From Myxococcales bacterium (GTDB taxonomy: Bacteria; Myxococcota_A; Polyangia; Polyangiales; Polyangiaceae): 47,351 nt of DNA. Shown here in pieces: positions 17,699-27,244 of this stretch. Location: the NCBI GenBank assembly GCA_903642325.1, contig CAHJWM010000038.1, forward strand, positions 1 to 47,351. Direction: 5' to 3'. Positions within the stretch are counted from its first letter, which is position 1, and each line of letters opens with the position of its first letter. Under the pieces are notes generated by a model. The model had not been told where the DNA came from. It saw only the letters and a list, made by a program, of their open reading frames with translations, and did no database searches. The position numbers were made by a program, and so were the translations under genes.

Positions 17699-19771
17699 AT
17701 GGCCATGAGCTTAGCTGCCGCAGCGCCACTCTCCAGTCGAAAGTCAGACCTTGCCGCAGCTACGCTGCTGCGCGTCGAGAACTTGGCGATCGATTTTGGG
17801 GGCAAGAAAACCCCGATGGGCGCCGTGGACGACGCCACATTCAGCGTGGCTCGCGGCGAAACCGTGTGCCTGGTCGGGGAGTCCGGGTGCGGGAAAACGG
17901 TGACGGCGCTGTCGCTACTGCGGCTAGAGGTGCACCGCCACGGTCGGATCGTGGGCGGTGACATCCTGTTCGACGGGCGCGGGCTGGTCGAGATGTCTCA
18001 GGCGCAGCTCGACAAGCTGCGCGGTCAACGCATCGCGATGATTTTTCAAGAGCCGATGACCGCCTTCGACCCGGTGTTCAGCGTCGGCGAGCAAATCGTA
18101 GAGACGATCGTGCGCCACGAGCGAGTCAGTCGCGCAGAAGCCTGGCAACGCGGCGTGAAGCTTTTGGAACGCGTCCACATCCCGGACGCGAAGCTGCGCA
18201 TGAAGCAGATCCCCCAGGAGCTCTCGGGCGGCATGCGCCAACGTGCGATGATCGCCATGGCGCTTGCCTGCAACCCTGATTTGCTCATCGCCGACGAGCC
18301 CACCACGGCACTGGATGTGACGATTCAGGCGCAAATCCTGGCTGAGCTCAAGGAGCTGCAGCGTGAGCGGGGCATGGCAATCCTGCTCATCACCCACGAC
18401 CTTGGCGTCGCCGCGGAGATGGCAGATCGGGTGGTAGTGATGTACGCAGGTCGGATTGCGGAGCAAGCGTCCGTGACCGAGCTGTTCGCGCGCCCTGGGC
18501 ACCCGTACACGCGTGGTCTTCTGCGGTCGTCGGTGTTGCCCGTAGGCCAAGCGCGGGGCACTCGGCTCGCGGCCATCCCCGGCTCGATGCCGCGCCTGGA
18601 TGAGATGCCAGACGGCTGTCGCTTTCATCCGCGTTGCGCGCTCGCTAGTGAACGCTGCCGGGTCGAGGCACCCGCGCTGGAAGCCGTTGGCGACCGCGAC
18701 GTCTCGTGCTGGCACGCGTTCGAGCCGGAACCAGAGCTCGCCCGGCACGTGCATTTGCCAATTGCAGCCGCTCCACCCGCGCCGGTACGTGCGCTTGCTA
18801 CGGCGCCGGATCGCGCGCTCGTCGAAGCCTTGCACCTGACGAAAACTTTCGACGCCCGGGGTGGTCGGTTCAGTGCCACGCGCCGCGTGCGCGCCTTGGA
18901 TGACTTTTCGCTCGCAATCAACCCGGGCGAAACGGTCGGTCTGGTCGGCGAATCAGGCTGCGGCAAGTCCACCCTCGGCCGGCTGCTTTTGCAGTTGGAC
19001 CGGCCGACATCGGGCCAAATCCAGTTCGAAGGCCGCGACGTAGCTGGGCTCGGTCGAGCGGAGCAGAAGCGCGTGCGCCGCGAAATGCAAATGATCTTTC
19101 AAGATCCGTATGGCTCGATCGACCCGCGGTGGACCGTCGGCGACGTGATCGCGGAGCCGCTGACTTCTTACGACCGGCTGAGTCGTCGAGAGGTGCAAAG
19201 TCAGGTCGAGGGGCTCTTGACCTTGGTTGGTCTGCAACCGTCTTATCGTACCCGCTATGCGCACGAATTTTCGGGAGGTCAGCGGCAGCGCATCGGCATT
19301 GCCCGCGCGATCGCCTTGCGGCCCAAATTCATTCTAGCGGACGAAGCCGTCTCGGCGCTCGATTTGTCGGTGCAGGCGCAGATCATCAACCTGTTCCTGG
19401 ATTTGCGCGAGCAACTGGGGCTCACCTCATTGTTCATCGGGCACGGCCTGCATTTAGTACGTCACGTCTCGGATCGCGTGGCCGTCATGTACCTCGGCCG
19501 GCTCGTGGAGGTCGCTCCGGCGGAGGAATTGTTCCTGCACCCGGCACATCACTATAGCCAAGCCCTCCTGGCCTCGAGCCCAATCCCCGATCCCACGCGT
19601 CGTCGCGAGTTCGCGGCTCCGTTCGGTGAGCTGCCATCACCGACGGCGCCGCCGTCGGGCTGCCACTTTCACCCGCGTTGCCCGGCCGCCACCGCTCTCT
19701 GCCGCGCAGAGGTGCCGCCCCTGCGCGAGCTCGAGCCTGGTCGCGCCGTAGCCTGTCACTTTCCCCGTTGA
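17699..19771 (+). CDS. Fused double ATPase of the peptide-type ABC importer (OppD-OppF fusion)
   Basis: 690 residues; I start at the ATG at 17699, five bases after the permease stop (ATG 17705 is also possible). Two complete ATPase units: the first has [24 protein letters not shown] and [12 protein letters not shown]; the second [25 protein letters not shown] and [12 protein letters not shown]. Each is followed by the oligopeptide-type C-terminal extension with a Cys-rich segment ([15 protein letters not shown] and [15 protein letters not shown]). Such DppD-DppF fusions occur in several proteobacterial importers. The unit hydrolyses ATP to drive uptake by the permeases encoded just upstream. 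Cysteine and methionine content is ordinary. Confidence 0.94.
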   Translation: MAMSLAAAAPLSSRKSDLAAATLLRVENLAIDFGGKKTPMGAVDDATFSVARGETVCLVGESGCGKTVTALSLLRLEVHRHGRIVGGDILFDGRGLVEMSQAQLDKLRGQRIAMIFQEPMTAFDPVFSVGEQIVETIVRHERVSRAEAWQRGVKLLERVHIPDAKLRMKQIPQELSGGMRQRAMIAMALACNPDLLIADEPTTALDVTIQAQILAELKELQRERGMAILLITHDLGVAAEMADRVVVMYAGRIAEQASVTELFARPGHPYTRGLLRSSVLPVGQARGTRLAAIPGSMPRLDEMPDGCRFHPRCALASERCRVEAPALEAVGDRDVSCWHAFEPEPELARHVHLPIAAAPPAPVRALATAPDRALVEALHLTKTFDARGGRFSATRRVRALDDFSLAINPGETVGLVGESGCGKSTLGRLLLQLDRPTSGQIQFEGRDVAGLGRAEQKRVRREMQMIFQDPYGSIDPRWTVGDVIAEPLTSYDRLSRREVQSQVEGLLTLVGLQPSYRTRYAHEFSGGQRQRIGIARAIALRPKFILADEAVSALDLSVQAQIINLFLDLREQLGLTSLFIGHGLHLVRHVSDRVAVMYLGRLVEVAPAEELFLHPAHHYSQALLASSPIPDPTRRREFAAPFGELPSPTAPPSGCHFHPRCPAATALCRAEVPPLRELEPGRAVACHFPR

Positions 19772-19828
19772 ACGTGGCCGAGTTTGCATTCGAGAGGCGC
19801 TAGCGCTTGCGCTGGATGCGTTTGAACG

Positions 19829-21697
19829 ATGACGAGTAGCTCCGCCCAGGTTGGCCTGGATCTTCCTGCCCCAACCGCCGAAGGCACTGGCGCGGCCTTG
19901 CTGCTCAGTGCCCTCCGCGCGCAATGGCGCCCGGCTCTGCTCGGCGTATTGGCAGGAGTGTCCTGGAGCGTCGCTAAGCTCACGGCACCCACGCTGGTTC
20001 GGCGCGGAATCGACCTCGGCATTCGCGGTCACGATCCCGGACAGCTGGCGCGAGCGGTGACGGGCTTGCTCGTCATCGGTTTGCTGCAAGCCGGCTTGGC
20101 GGGTTTTCGTCGTTATTTCGCCATCTCGCTCGCTGCACGCGTGGAAACAGATCTGCGGGCGCGCCTGTTCGTGCACGTACTGCGTCTGGACCTCGCCTTC
20201 CATGCGCGCACGCCAGCGGGCCAGCTCGTGTCGCGGTGTGCCTCGGATCTGCAGCAAATTCAGCAACCGTTCGCCAGCGTGCCGATGACGGTCTCGAACG
20301 CGGTCATGCTGGTCGGCGCAACGACGTTACTGGTTCGCATCGACCCCACCCTCGCTTTCGTCGCCTTGACTCCGGCGCTGCTAATCTTCGTCGTGGCGCG
20401 CTCGTTCACGTCGCAACTTGGCCCACGAGCGCAGATTCTGCAGCGCGCCGTAGCGTCGCTCGCCAGCATCATTCAAGAGGGGATCTCCGGGGTCCGCGCG
20501 ATCAAGGGCCTCGGGCTGGAGGGTGTGGAAGTGCAGCGAGTGAACGCTCAAGCGGAACAGGCGTATCAAGCCGCACTCCGAATGAACGAGACCCGCGCGA
20601 CGTTCATGCCCTTGATTGAGTTTCTGCCGGCGGTCGGTCTGGCGGTGGTGCTTTGGCTCGGCGGCCAACGCGTAGCCATGGGCACGATGACCGTGGGCCA
20701 GCTGGTTCAGTTCAATTACTACCTGTTGATGTTGGTCGGCCCGCTGCGCATCACCGGGATTACCGTCGCGCAATTTCAAAGGGCCAGCGTTTCGGCGAGT
20801 CTGATCCAATCGTTGCTCAGCATCGTGCCGACGATCCGTGATGGCTTTCCGGAGGCACTGATAGGACGTGTGGGGCTGGACGAGCGCGAGTCGGAGGTCA
20901 CGGAGCTCAGTCCCCCGGGTGGCGGTCAGGTCTGTTTCGAGGAGGTCGACTTTGGTTACGGCGATGGCGTCCCGCTGCTCAGCAAGCTCGAGCTCGAGAT
21001 CCGCGCGGGCGAAACGGTGGCCATCGTTGGGGCAACCGCTTCCGGGAAAACGACGCTGGCTCAGCTCATTGCGCGCTTCTACGACGTCAGTTCGGGCCGC
21101 GTGACGCTCGACGGGGTGGACGTGCGGAGCATGCGCCTGAGCGAGCTGCGCGCTCGGGTTGGCATGGTCTTCGAGGATGCATTGCTGTTCAGTGGCACGA
21201 TTCGAGAAAACGTCGCCTTCGGTGCGCCCGAGGCGTCTTCGGCCGACGTCGAGCGCGCGGCCCGAGCCGCGGGCGCGCATGATTTCATCGCCCAGCTAGA
21301 GGGGGGTTATGACGCGCTCGTGGGTGAGCGCGGGCTGAGCTTGTCCGGTGGACAGCGGCAGCGCATCGCACTGGCGCGCGCGCTCCTGACCAACCCGCGT
21401 GTGCTCGTGCTCGATTCGGCCACGAGCGCGGTCGACGCCAGCAAAGAAGCCGAGATCCGCGCGGCGTTGGCGCGTGTGATGCACGATCGGACCACGATCT
21501 TGATAGCCCACCGCGCCGCCACGCTGCGCTTGGCCGATCGGGTGTTGTTGCTCGACGGAGGGCGAATCGTCGCTTCGGGCAGCCACGCCGAGTTGCTCGA
21601 GCAATCTGCGCTGTATCGCAAGATCCTAGCCGCCGCGCGCGAATCCGAGCTCGACGGGTTGCCCACGACCTTGGCACTCGGTGCGAGCGATGCCTGA
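19829..21697 (+). CDS. ABC half-transporter, exporter type (subunit 1)
   Basis: 622 residues: an N-terminal transmembrane domain of six helices (first around residues 30-50) and a C-terminal ATPase. The ATPase has GATASGKTTL, a canonical [16 protein letters not shown] signature, but a Walker B ending VLVLDSATSAVD in which the catalytic Glu is replaced by Ser. Its partner (21690-23450) shows the opposite: intact DEPTS but a degenerate signature. The two are therefore probably a heterodimer with one working ATP site. No good ribosome-binding site precedes the ATG at 19829; it lies 57 bp after the importer ATPase. The transported compound is unknown; an exporter next to an importer may expel a product or conjugate. 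Confidence 0.9.
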   Translation: MTSSSAQVGLDLPAPTAEGTGAALLLSALRAQWRPALLGVLAGVSWSVAKLTAPTLVRRGIDLGIRGHDPGQLARAVTGLLVIGLLQAGLAGFRRYFAISLAARVETDLRARLFVHVLRLDLAFHARTPAGQLVSRCASDLQQIQQPFASVPMTVSNAVMLVGATTLLVRIDPTLAFVALTPALLIFVVARSFTSQLGPRAQILQRAVASLASIIQEGISGVRAIKGLGLEGVEVQRVNAQAEQAYQAALRMNETRATFMPLIEFLPAVGLAVVLWLGGQRVAMGTMTVGQLVQFNYYLLMLVGPLRITGITVAQFQRASVSASLIQSLLSIVPTIRDGFPEALIGRVGLDERESEVTELSPPGGGQVCFEEVDFGYGDGVPLLSKLELEIRAGETVAIVGATASGKTTLAQLIARFYDVSSGRVTLDGVDVRSMRLSELRARVGMVFEDALLFSGTIRENVAFGAPEASSADVERAARAAGAHDFIAQLEGGYDALVGERGLSLSGGQRQRIALARALLTNPRVLVLDSATSAVDASKEAEIRAALARVMHDRTTILIAHRAATLRLADRVLLLDGGRIVASGSHAELLEQSALYRKILAAARESELDGLPTTLALGASDA

Positions 21698-23450
21698 CGC
21701 CGCGCGTCCCTCGACGCTCCGGCGTGCACTCAGGCTGCTGGCTCGCTCCTGGCCACTAGCTGTCCTAGCCGTGCTGCTCCTTGCGTGTACGACGGGCGGG
21801 GCGTTGTCTGGCCCGTGGATCTTGCGCTATGCGGTCGACCACGGCTTGCGCGATGGACATCCCGATCTGCGCGTGATTCGACGCGCGGGCCTGCTGTTCT
21901 TGAGCCTGGCCGTGGTGTCCGGGGTCCTGAGCCGCACGCACACGCGTTTCACCGGTTTAGTCGGTGAGCGCTTCGTGCGCGATCTGCGCGCGGAGGTGTT
22001 CTCCCACCTGCTTTCGATGTCCGTGCGCTATTTCGACCGCCACCAGCGCGGTCGTTTGGTGTCACGGTTGACCTCGGACATCGACGCCCTTCAGGACCTA
22101 ATTCAACTCGGCCTCGTGCAGTTCGTGCAAAGCGTGCTGACGCTCGGCTTCTTGCTCGTGTTGCTGGCGTTGCTTTCGTGGCGACTCAGCCTAATAAGCC
22201 TGCTGCCGTTGCCGGTGTTGGTGGTCCTTACGCGTGACTTTCAGCGCCGCTCCCGCAGTGCTTATCTAGAAGTTCGCGAGCGCGTGTCCGCGACGACCTC
22301 GACCTTGGTCGAGAACCTCGCGGGAGCCAAAGTGGTGCAGGCTTTCGGTCAGGAGCAGCCCCGCATCGAGCGTTTCTTGTCCGAAAATGAGCTACAGCTG
22401 GCCGCCAACCTCGCGGCGGTCGAGATCCAGGCGCGTTACCTGCCAATCGTCGAGACCACTACCGCCGTGTGCACGGCGCTTGCGGTTGGCGGCGGAGGCT
22501 GGCTGGTGCTGCACGGCCAGACCAGCCTCGGCACGGTTAGCGCGTTTGCGCTCTACCTGCTGATGGCGTTCGAGCCCGTGCAACAGCTGAGCTTCCTCTT
22601 CAACACAATTCAATCGGCGGGCGCCGCATTACAAAAGCTGTTCGGCCTGCTCGACGAGCCGATCGATCTCGAGGATGGCAACGAGGTGCTAGCGTCACGT
22701 CAGACGCTGTCGCTGCGCGGAGTCGGCTTCGGCTACGTCTCGGGTGGCGTGCCGGTCCTGTCGGACGTGACGCTCGACCTTGCGCACGGCGAACGCTTGG
22801 CATTGGTCGGTCCGACGGGCGCGGGCAAATCGACGCTCGCTAAGCTTGCGGCGCGGCTCTACGATCCCACTGGCGGCTACGTGACATACGGCGGAGTGGA
22901 CTTACGCCGGGCATCGCTCCGCTCCTTGCGCCGCCGAATCGTGATGGTGTCGCAGGAGGAGCATCTGTTTCAGGGCAGTGTGGCCGACAACGTGCGCGCC
23001 GCACGTCCGGAGGCTACGGATGCGGAGGTTGCGGAAGCTTTGCAGCGCATTGGTGCCCATCAGCGTTTTCAGCATAAAAATGGCGGGTTGGACGCGCCGG
23101 TGGGTGAACGCGGCGCGCTGCTTTCGGCGGGTGAACGGCAGCTCGTGGCGCTAGCGCGTGTCGCCTTGTTGGCCGCGGACGTACTGATCTTGGACGAGCC
23201 GACCTCGAGCCTCGACCCAGGCACCGAGCGCGAGGTCAACCTGGCGCTGGAGAGCTTGATGTGCGATCGCACCGTAGTCCTCATCGCCCACCGACTGTCG
23301 ACCATGGAGCAGGTCGACCGCGTCGCCTTCGTGGCTGATGGTAAGATCGCCGAGCTCGGCAGCCATGAGCAACTCTTGGCGCAGGGGGGCCAGTACGCAG
23401 CGCTATTCCGCGGCTGGGAGCGCGGCGGTGAGCAGGCGGCGCTCACCTGA
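21690..23450 (+). CDS. ABC half-transporter, exporter type (subunit 2)
   Basis: 586 residues from the ATG at 21690, which overlaps the end of the partner gene by 8 bp. Six-helix transmembrane domain containing MSVRYFDRHQRGRLVSRLTSD, then an ATPase with GPTGAGKSTLAKLAARLYD, VSQEEHLFQGSVADNVR, a degenerate signature LSAGERQLVALARVAL and an intact Walker B VLILDEPTSSLD. Together with subunit 1 it gives one canonical and one degenerate nucleotide site, as in heterodimeric type IV exporters. It ends the rightward operon, 66 bp from the convergent monooxygenase gene. Confidence 0.9.
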   Translation: MPDAARPSTLRRALRLLARSWPLAVLAVLLLACTTGGALSGPWILRYAVDHGLRDGHPDLRVIRRAGLLFLSLAVVSGVLSRTHTRFTGLVGERFVRDLRAEVFSHLLSMSVRYFDRHQRGRLVSRLTSDIDALQDLIQLGLVQFVQSVLTLGFLLVLLALLSWRLSLISLLPLPVLVVLTRDFQRRSRSAYLEVRERVSATTSTLVENLAGAKVVQAFGQEQPRIERFLSENELQLAANLAAVEIQARYLPIVETTTAVCTALAVGGGGWLVLHGQTSLGTVSAFALYLLMAFEPVQQLSFLFNTIQSAGAALQKLFGLLDEPIDLEDGNEVLASRQTLSLRGVGFGYVSGGVPVLSDVTLDLAHGERLALVGPTGAGKSTLAKLAARLYDPTGGYVTYGGVDLRRASLRSLRRRIVMVSQEEHLFQGSVADNVRAARPEATDAEVAEALQRIGAHQRFQHKNGGLDAPVGERGALLSAGERQLVALARVALLAADVLILDEPTSSLDPGTEREVNLALESLMCDRTVVLIAHRLSTMEQVDRVAFVADGKIAELGSHEQLLAQGGQYAALFRGWERGGEQAALT

Positions 23451-23516
23451 CCTTGGCCGCTCGCAGCGCCTGACACAAGAGCCGCGGTTCGAGGCGCGTG
23501 CTGACGTCCGCGGCGC

Positions 23517-24863
23517 TCAGGCCACGTCGCGTGTGCGCTTTTGCTGCGTGTAATGGTTTTCGGGCACAGGGATGCCGAGGTTGCCGCGAAACGTGGCGCT
23601 CGTGTAGTCTTGGCGAAACGAGCCACGCTTTTGCAAAATGGGAACGACGGTTTCCACTAGCCGTTGAAATTGGCCCGGTAGTGATTCGCCGACCACGAAG
23701 CCGTCCGAGCCGCCGCTTTCTAGCCACAGCTCGAACTTGTCTGCGACATGCTCGGGGGTGCCAACGAAGTTTCCACGCGGTGTAGCAAAGCGCAGCGCGA
23801 CCTCGCGCAGCGTCAAGCCTTCCACGCGGGCGGCTTGCGTCACCTTGAGCACGGCGCCTTGTGAGCTGTTCAGGACATCGCTGCCGAACGCAGGGAAAGC
23901 GGCGTCGGGGTCGTGCCGGGTGAAGTCATAGTCGTTGAAGTTGCGCCCGAGCATACGCAGCGCCGCCTCGAGCGAAACCAGGTTGGCCCGCTCGTGCCAC
24001 AAAGCATCCGCCTCGGCCTCGGTGCTGCCGATGACCGGCGCAACCGCGGGCAGAATGAAGAGCGTGTTCGGATCGCGAGCGAAGCCGGTGGCGCGGGCCT
24101 TGACGTCTCGATAGTAGCTCTGCGCCTCCTCCAAGCCGTCGTGACCGACGAAGATTGCATCCGCATTGCGTGCCGCGAAGTTTCGGCCGCTGTCTGACGT
24201 CCCCGCCTGGAAAACGACGGGTTGACCTTGAGCTGAGCGCGCGATGTTCAGCGGACCCCGGACTTTGAAGAACTCACCCTCGTGGTTCAAGGCATGCAGC
24301 TTGGCGGCGTCGAAAAACACGCCATTTTGCTTGTCGTGCACCAAAGCATCATCCTCCCAGCTATCCCATAGGCCGCGCACGACTTGCACGAACTCTTCGG
24401 CGCGGCGGTAGCGGTCGTCGTGGCCTAGGTGCTCGGTCTTGCTGAAGTTGGCCGCGGTGCCGTCGAGCCAAGACGTGACCACGTTCCAGCCCGCGCGACC
24501 GCCGCTGAGGTGATCGAGCGAGGCAAACTGACGGGCCACGTTGAACGGCTCCGCGTAACTCGCGGTCACGGTCGCCACGAGCCCGACGTGCGAGGTGACA
24601 GCGGCCAGGGCGGATAGCAGCGTGATCGGCTCGAATCGGTTCAAGTAGTGCGGACTAGACTTTTCAGTGATGAATAGGCTGTCAGCGATGAACAAGAAGT
24701 CGAACTTGCCCTGCTCGGCCAGCTCCGCATGGTGCCGGTAATATTGGAAGTTCGTGCTGGCGCCGGGCTGGGCACCCGGGTGCCGCCAGTCTGTCCAAGT
24801 GCGGCCTGCGCCTTCGATCATATGCCCGAGCTTCAACTGCCGCTTTGCGTGATTCTTTGCCAT
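23517..24863 (-). CDS. LLM-class flavin-dependent monooxygenase, NtaA/SnaA/DszA family
   Basis: 448 residues starting KRQLKLGHMIEGAGRTWTDW and carrying [22 protein letters not shown] around residue 120, FQAGTSDSGRNFA and the C-terminal FRGNLGIPVPENHY. No cysteine and three methionines. It is closest to the 2270-3601 enzyme. It is transcribed alone from an operator-bearing promoter (24872-24887), convergent with the exporter genes and divergent from a glutathione transferase gene. FMNH2-dependent oxidation of a sulfur compound is the likely reaction; the substrate is unknown. Confidence 0.92.
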   Translation of the reverse strand: MAKNHAKRQLKLGHMIEGAGRTWTDWRHPGAQPGASTNFQYYRHHAELAEQGKFDFLFIADSLFITEKSSPHYLNRFEPITLLSALAAVTSHVGLVATVTASYAEPFNVARQFASLDHLSGGRAGWNVVTSWLDGTAANFSKTEHLGHDDRYRRAEEFVQVVRGLWDSWEDDALVHDKQNGVFFDAAKLHALNHEGEFFKVRGPLNIARSAQGQPVVFQAGTSDSGRNFAARNADAIFVGHDGLEEAQSYYRDVKARATGFARDPNTLFILPAVAPVIGSTEAEADALWHERANLVSLEAALRMLGRNFNDYDFTRHDPDAAFPAFGSDVLNSSQGAVLKVTQAARVEGLTLREVALRFATPRGNFVGTPEHVADKFELWLESGGSDGFVVGESLPGQFQRLVETVVPILQKRGSFRQDYTSATFRGNLGIPVPENHYTQQKRTRDVA

Positions 24864-24871
24864 GGGTTCGT

Positions 24872-24887
24872 GTCTCTAATTGGAGAC
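24872..24887. promoter_or_regulatory. Operator copy 4 (GTCT-N8-AGAC)
   Basis: GTCTCTAATTGGAGAC, an exact match, 8 bp upstream of the monooxygenase start codon on the minus strand. No convincing -35/-10 pair was found next to it. Confidence 0.75.
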
Positions 24888-24952
24888 CTTGTCTACCACC
24901 GACCGAAGTCGGCGAAAGAGAATCTTGCCTGCCTGCTCCTGTTTTCACCATG

Positions 24953-24968
24953 GTCCGGTATAAAAGAC
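24953..24968. promoter_or_regulatory. Probable operator, 7 of 8 fixed bases
   Basis: GTCCGGTATAAAAGAC differs from the shared frame only in the first half-site (GTCC). It lies 102 bp before the glutathione transferase gene, in the divergent region shared with the 23517 monooxygenase. Confidence 0.45.
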
Positions 24969-25070
24969 GTGGATCCTTGACAGTGGAGGCGTTGAAATCT
25001 AGAACGGGGATCACGCTGGCAAGCCGCTTGCGGACCGTTCGTCCAATGTAAAGTTGAAAGAGATCGTGCG

Positions 25071-25697
25071 ATGAGCAAGCTGCGTTTGTGGGGTCAACCC
25101 AGGTCTATCAATGTCGTCAAAGTGCTGTGGACGCTCGACGAGCTCGGGCTCGACTACGAGCGCGTGGACGCGGGCGGGAAGTTCGGCCGCGTAAATGAAG
25201 CCGACTATCTGACCTTGAACCCCAACGGCTTGGTGCCAACGCTCGAGGACGATGGGGTCCCGCTCTGGGAATCCAACGCGATTGTGCGCTACTTGGCCGC
25301 CAAGTATGGCAGTGCGCCATTCTTACCGGCAGATCTCGCGCGGCGCGCGCGCGCCGATGGTTGGAATGAATGGACCTCGCTCACCTTGTGGCCCCAGGTG
25401 CAGAAGATCCAGGTGCAGTTGATCCGCACGCCCGAAGCCCAGCGAGATCTAGCTCAGGTTGCCGACGCGCACGAAAAAGCCCTCGCGGCACTGCACATCC
25501 TGGACCGCGAGCTCGCCAAGAGGCCGTACGTCGCCGGTGATGAGCTCAGCTTCGGTGACCTGCCGCTCGCTGCCACTGCGCAGCGTTGGTTCAACTTGCC
25601 CATCGAACGGCCAATCCTGAAGGCAGTGGAGGCCTGGTATCAGAAGGTCAAAGAGCGCCCGGGTTTCAAGCGCTGGGCGGATTTGCCGCTGGCCTGA
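25071..25697 (+). CDS. Glutathione S-transferase
   Basis: 208 residues: N-terminal thioredoxin-like domain (KLRLWGQPRSINVVKVLWTL, then LNPNGLVPTLEDDGVPLWESNAIVRYLA with the cis-Pro and the ES glutathione-binding pair) and an all-helical C-terminal domain ending in PGFKRWADLPLA. Ser12, in the RSINVVK segment, may be the catalytic hydroxyl. There is no sulfur beyond the start Met. Preceded by GAAAGAG eight bases upstream. Bacterial members conjugate or remove glutathione; in this setting removal of glutathione from a thioether or disulfide is a guess. Confidence 0.9.
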   Translation: MSKLRLWGQPRSINVVKVLWTLDELGLDYERVDAGGKFGRVNEADYLTLNPNGLVPTLEDDGVPLWESNAIVRYLAAKYGSAPFLPADLARRARADGWNEWTSLTLWPQVQKIQVQLIRTPEAQRDLAQVADAHEKALAALHILDRELAKRPYVAGDELSFGDLPLAATAQRWFNLPIERPILKAVEAWYQKVKERPGFKRWADLPLA

Positions 25698-25769
25698 AGA
25701 GCGGACACCTCGGCGCCGCGGGCGCTGCGCTGCTGGATCGCGAGCGCCCCTCCAACCCTGGCAGAGCCT

Positions 25770-26489
25770 CTACGTGCGGACGGTGGTCGCGTCTTGCCCG
25801 TACAGGAGCTTGCGTTGTTCGTCCGTCAACGGCGCGGGCGGCGTGGGCGGATTCAGCTGATCCGCGAGCGCGTAAGCACGCACCGTGGCGGGGCGCGCGG
25901 CAATCACGCTTTGCCAACGCTTCAGGTTCGGGAACTGTTCGATGTCTTGGTTGAGGCGCGTGAAATTGCGCGTCCACGGATAGCTCGCGATGTCGGCGAT
26001 GCTGTATTCGCCGCGGCCGGCGCCGGCGACGAAGTCTCGATCCTGAAGGCGCTTATTCAACACCGCGAACAGCCGGGCGGTTTCGCGCTCGTAGCGGTCG
26101 ATGGCGTACGGCAGTTTTTCCGGGGCGGCGTGGTTGAAATGGCCGTTTTGTCCGGCCATTGGCCCAAGGCCCGCCATCTGCCAGAACAACCACTCTAGCG
26201 CCTCGGTACGGCCGCGCAGGTCCTTTGGGATGAGTTGACCGGTCTTGTCTGCCAAGTACAGCAAGATGGCGCCCGATTCGAAGACTGGGATCGGCGCTCC
26301 GCCGCCCGCTGGCGTTTGGTCGACGATCGCCGGAATGCGGTTGTTTGGTGCGATGCGCAAAAACTCCGGCCGGAACTGTTCCCCCTTGCCGATGTTGACG
26401 GGCAACACGCGGTACTCGAGCTTCGTTTCTTCCAAGAATAGCGTGACCTTGTGGCCGTTGGGCGTGGTCCAATAATGTAGATCGATCAT
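25770..26489 (-). CDS. Glutathione S-transferase, YfcG/YghU (nu-class) type
   Basis: 239 residues with the YfcG-like start IDLHYWTTPNGHKVTLFLEE, then NNRIPAIVDQTP and a FESGAILLYLADKTGQLIP segment, and a helical domain containing EALEWLFWQMAGLGPMAGQNGHF typical of this class. YfcG/YghU relatives act as glutathione-dependent disulfide reductases rather than conjugating enzymes. No cysteine. It lies one base after the SDR stop, in a two-gene leftward operon, and is convergent with the other GST gene. Confidence 0.91.
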   Translation of the reverse strand: MIDLHYWTTPNGHKVTLFLEETKLEYRVLPVNIGKGEQFRPEFLRIAPNNRIPAIVDQTPAGGGAPIPVFESGAILLYLADKTGQLIPKDLRGRTEALEWLFWQMAGLGPMAGQNGHFNHAAPEKLPYAIDRYERETARLFAVLNKRLQDRDFVAGAGRGEYSIADIASYPWTRNFTRLNQDIEQFPNLKRWQSVIAARPATVRAYALADQLNPPTPPAPLTDEQRKLLYGQDATTVRT

Positions 26490-26490
26490 T

Positions 26491-27228
26491 TCAAAATGGC
26501 TCCTTATACGGGCGCAAATCCAACTCTTGAGTCCAGGCGCTACGGTGCTGGAGGTGCAGTTGGAAGTACACCTCCGCGATCGCTTCGAGCTTCAGTAGCC
26601 CGTCAGGGCCGGCTTGAGTTACGCGGTCCGCCGCGCGCGAACGCAACCGCTCGCCGTCGATGCCGCCGTCGATCACCACGTGCGCGACGTGAATGCCCAG
26701 CGGTCCGAATTCCCGCGCGAAACTTTGGCTCAGCGAGCGCAAGCCGGCTTTGGCCGACGCGAACGCCGCAAACGGCGGCTTGCCGCGCAAGGAGGCGGTG
26801 GCACCAGTGAAGAGCAGCGAGCCCTGCTTGCGTTGGACCAAGCTCCTGGCCACTTCACGCCCGAACACGAATCCGGCAAAGGTGCTGGTGCGCCAAGCCT
26901 GCTCGAAGGCATCAGCGCCCAGCTCGAGCGTGGGCGCGCGATCGGCATTGCCCGCGTTGAACACGCCGACAGCGAGCGGCCCGAGCTCTGAGACGCGCCG
27001 CGCCAATGACAAGACATCCGCCTCGCTGCCGACGTCCCCCGCGAGCGCCACGGCGCTGCCGCCGGCGGCGCGAATCTCAGCGGCTACGGCTTCGAGGCGA
27101 CCTGCGTTGCGGCCCGTGATGGCCGCGGTATAGCCCGCACTAGCGAAGCGCCGGGCGAGAGCTCCCCCAAGCCCCGCGCTGGCACCGACACCGGCGATCC
27201 AGGCGACCTCGTTAGTAGTATCCGTCAT
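26491..27228 (-). CDS. Short-chain dehydrogenase/reductase, catalytic Tyr missing
   Basis: 245 residues. The Rossmann nucleotide motif is VAWIAGVGASAGLGGAL, and VFNAGNA matches the NAG motif. In the active site, Ser lies in GSLLFTGATAS, but the usual YxxxK reads FASAK, with Phe for Tyr, so ordinary alcohol/ketone chemistry is doubtful. The segment GIHVAHVVIDGGIDGERL is typical of one SDR subgroup in which this site is also atypical, as far as I recall. The only sulfur atom is in the start Met. The start codon directly abuts operator copy 5, leaving no room for a normal ribosome-binding site outside the operator. First gene of an operon with the YfcG-type GST. Confidence 0.87.
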   Translation of the reverse strand: MTDTTNEVAWIAGVGASAGLGGALARRFASAGYTAAITGRNAGRLEAVAAEIRAAGGSAVALAGDVGSEADVLSLARRVSELGPLAVGVFNAGNADRAPTLELGADAFEQAWRTSTFAGFVFGREVARSLVQRKQGSLLFTGATASLRGKPPFAAFASAKAGLRSLSQSFAREFGPLGIHVAHVVIDGGIDGERLRSRAADRVTQAGPDGLLKLEAIAEVYFQLHLQHRSAWTQELDLRPYKEPF

Positions 27229-27244
27229 GTCTATTAAATGAGAC
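27229..27244. promoter_or_regulatory. Operator copy 5 (GTCT-N8-AGAC)
   Basis: GTCTATTAAATGAGAC, an exact match. It touches the SDR start codon on one side and overlaps the predicted -10 box by two bases on the other. Confidence 0.78.
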
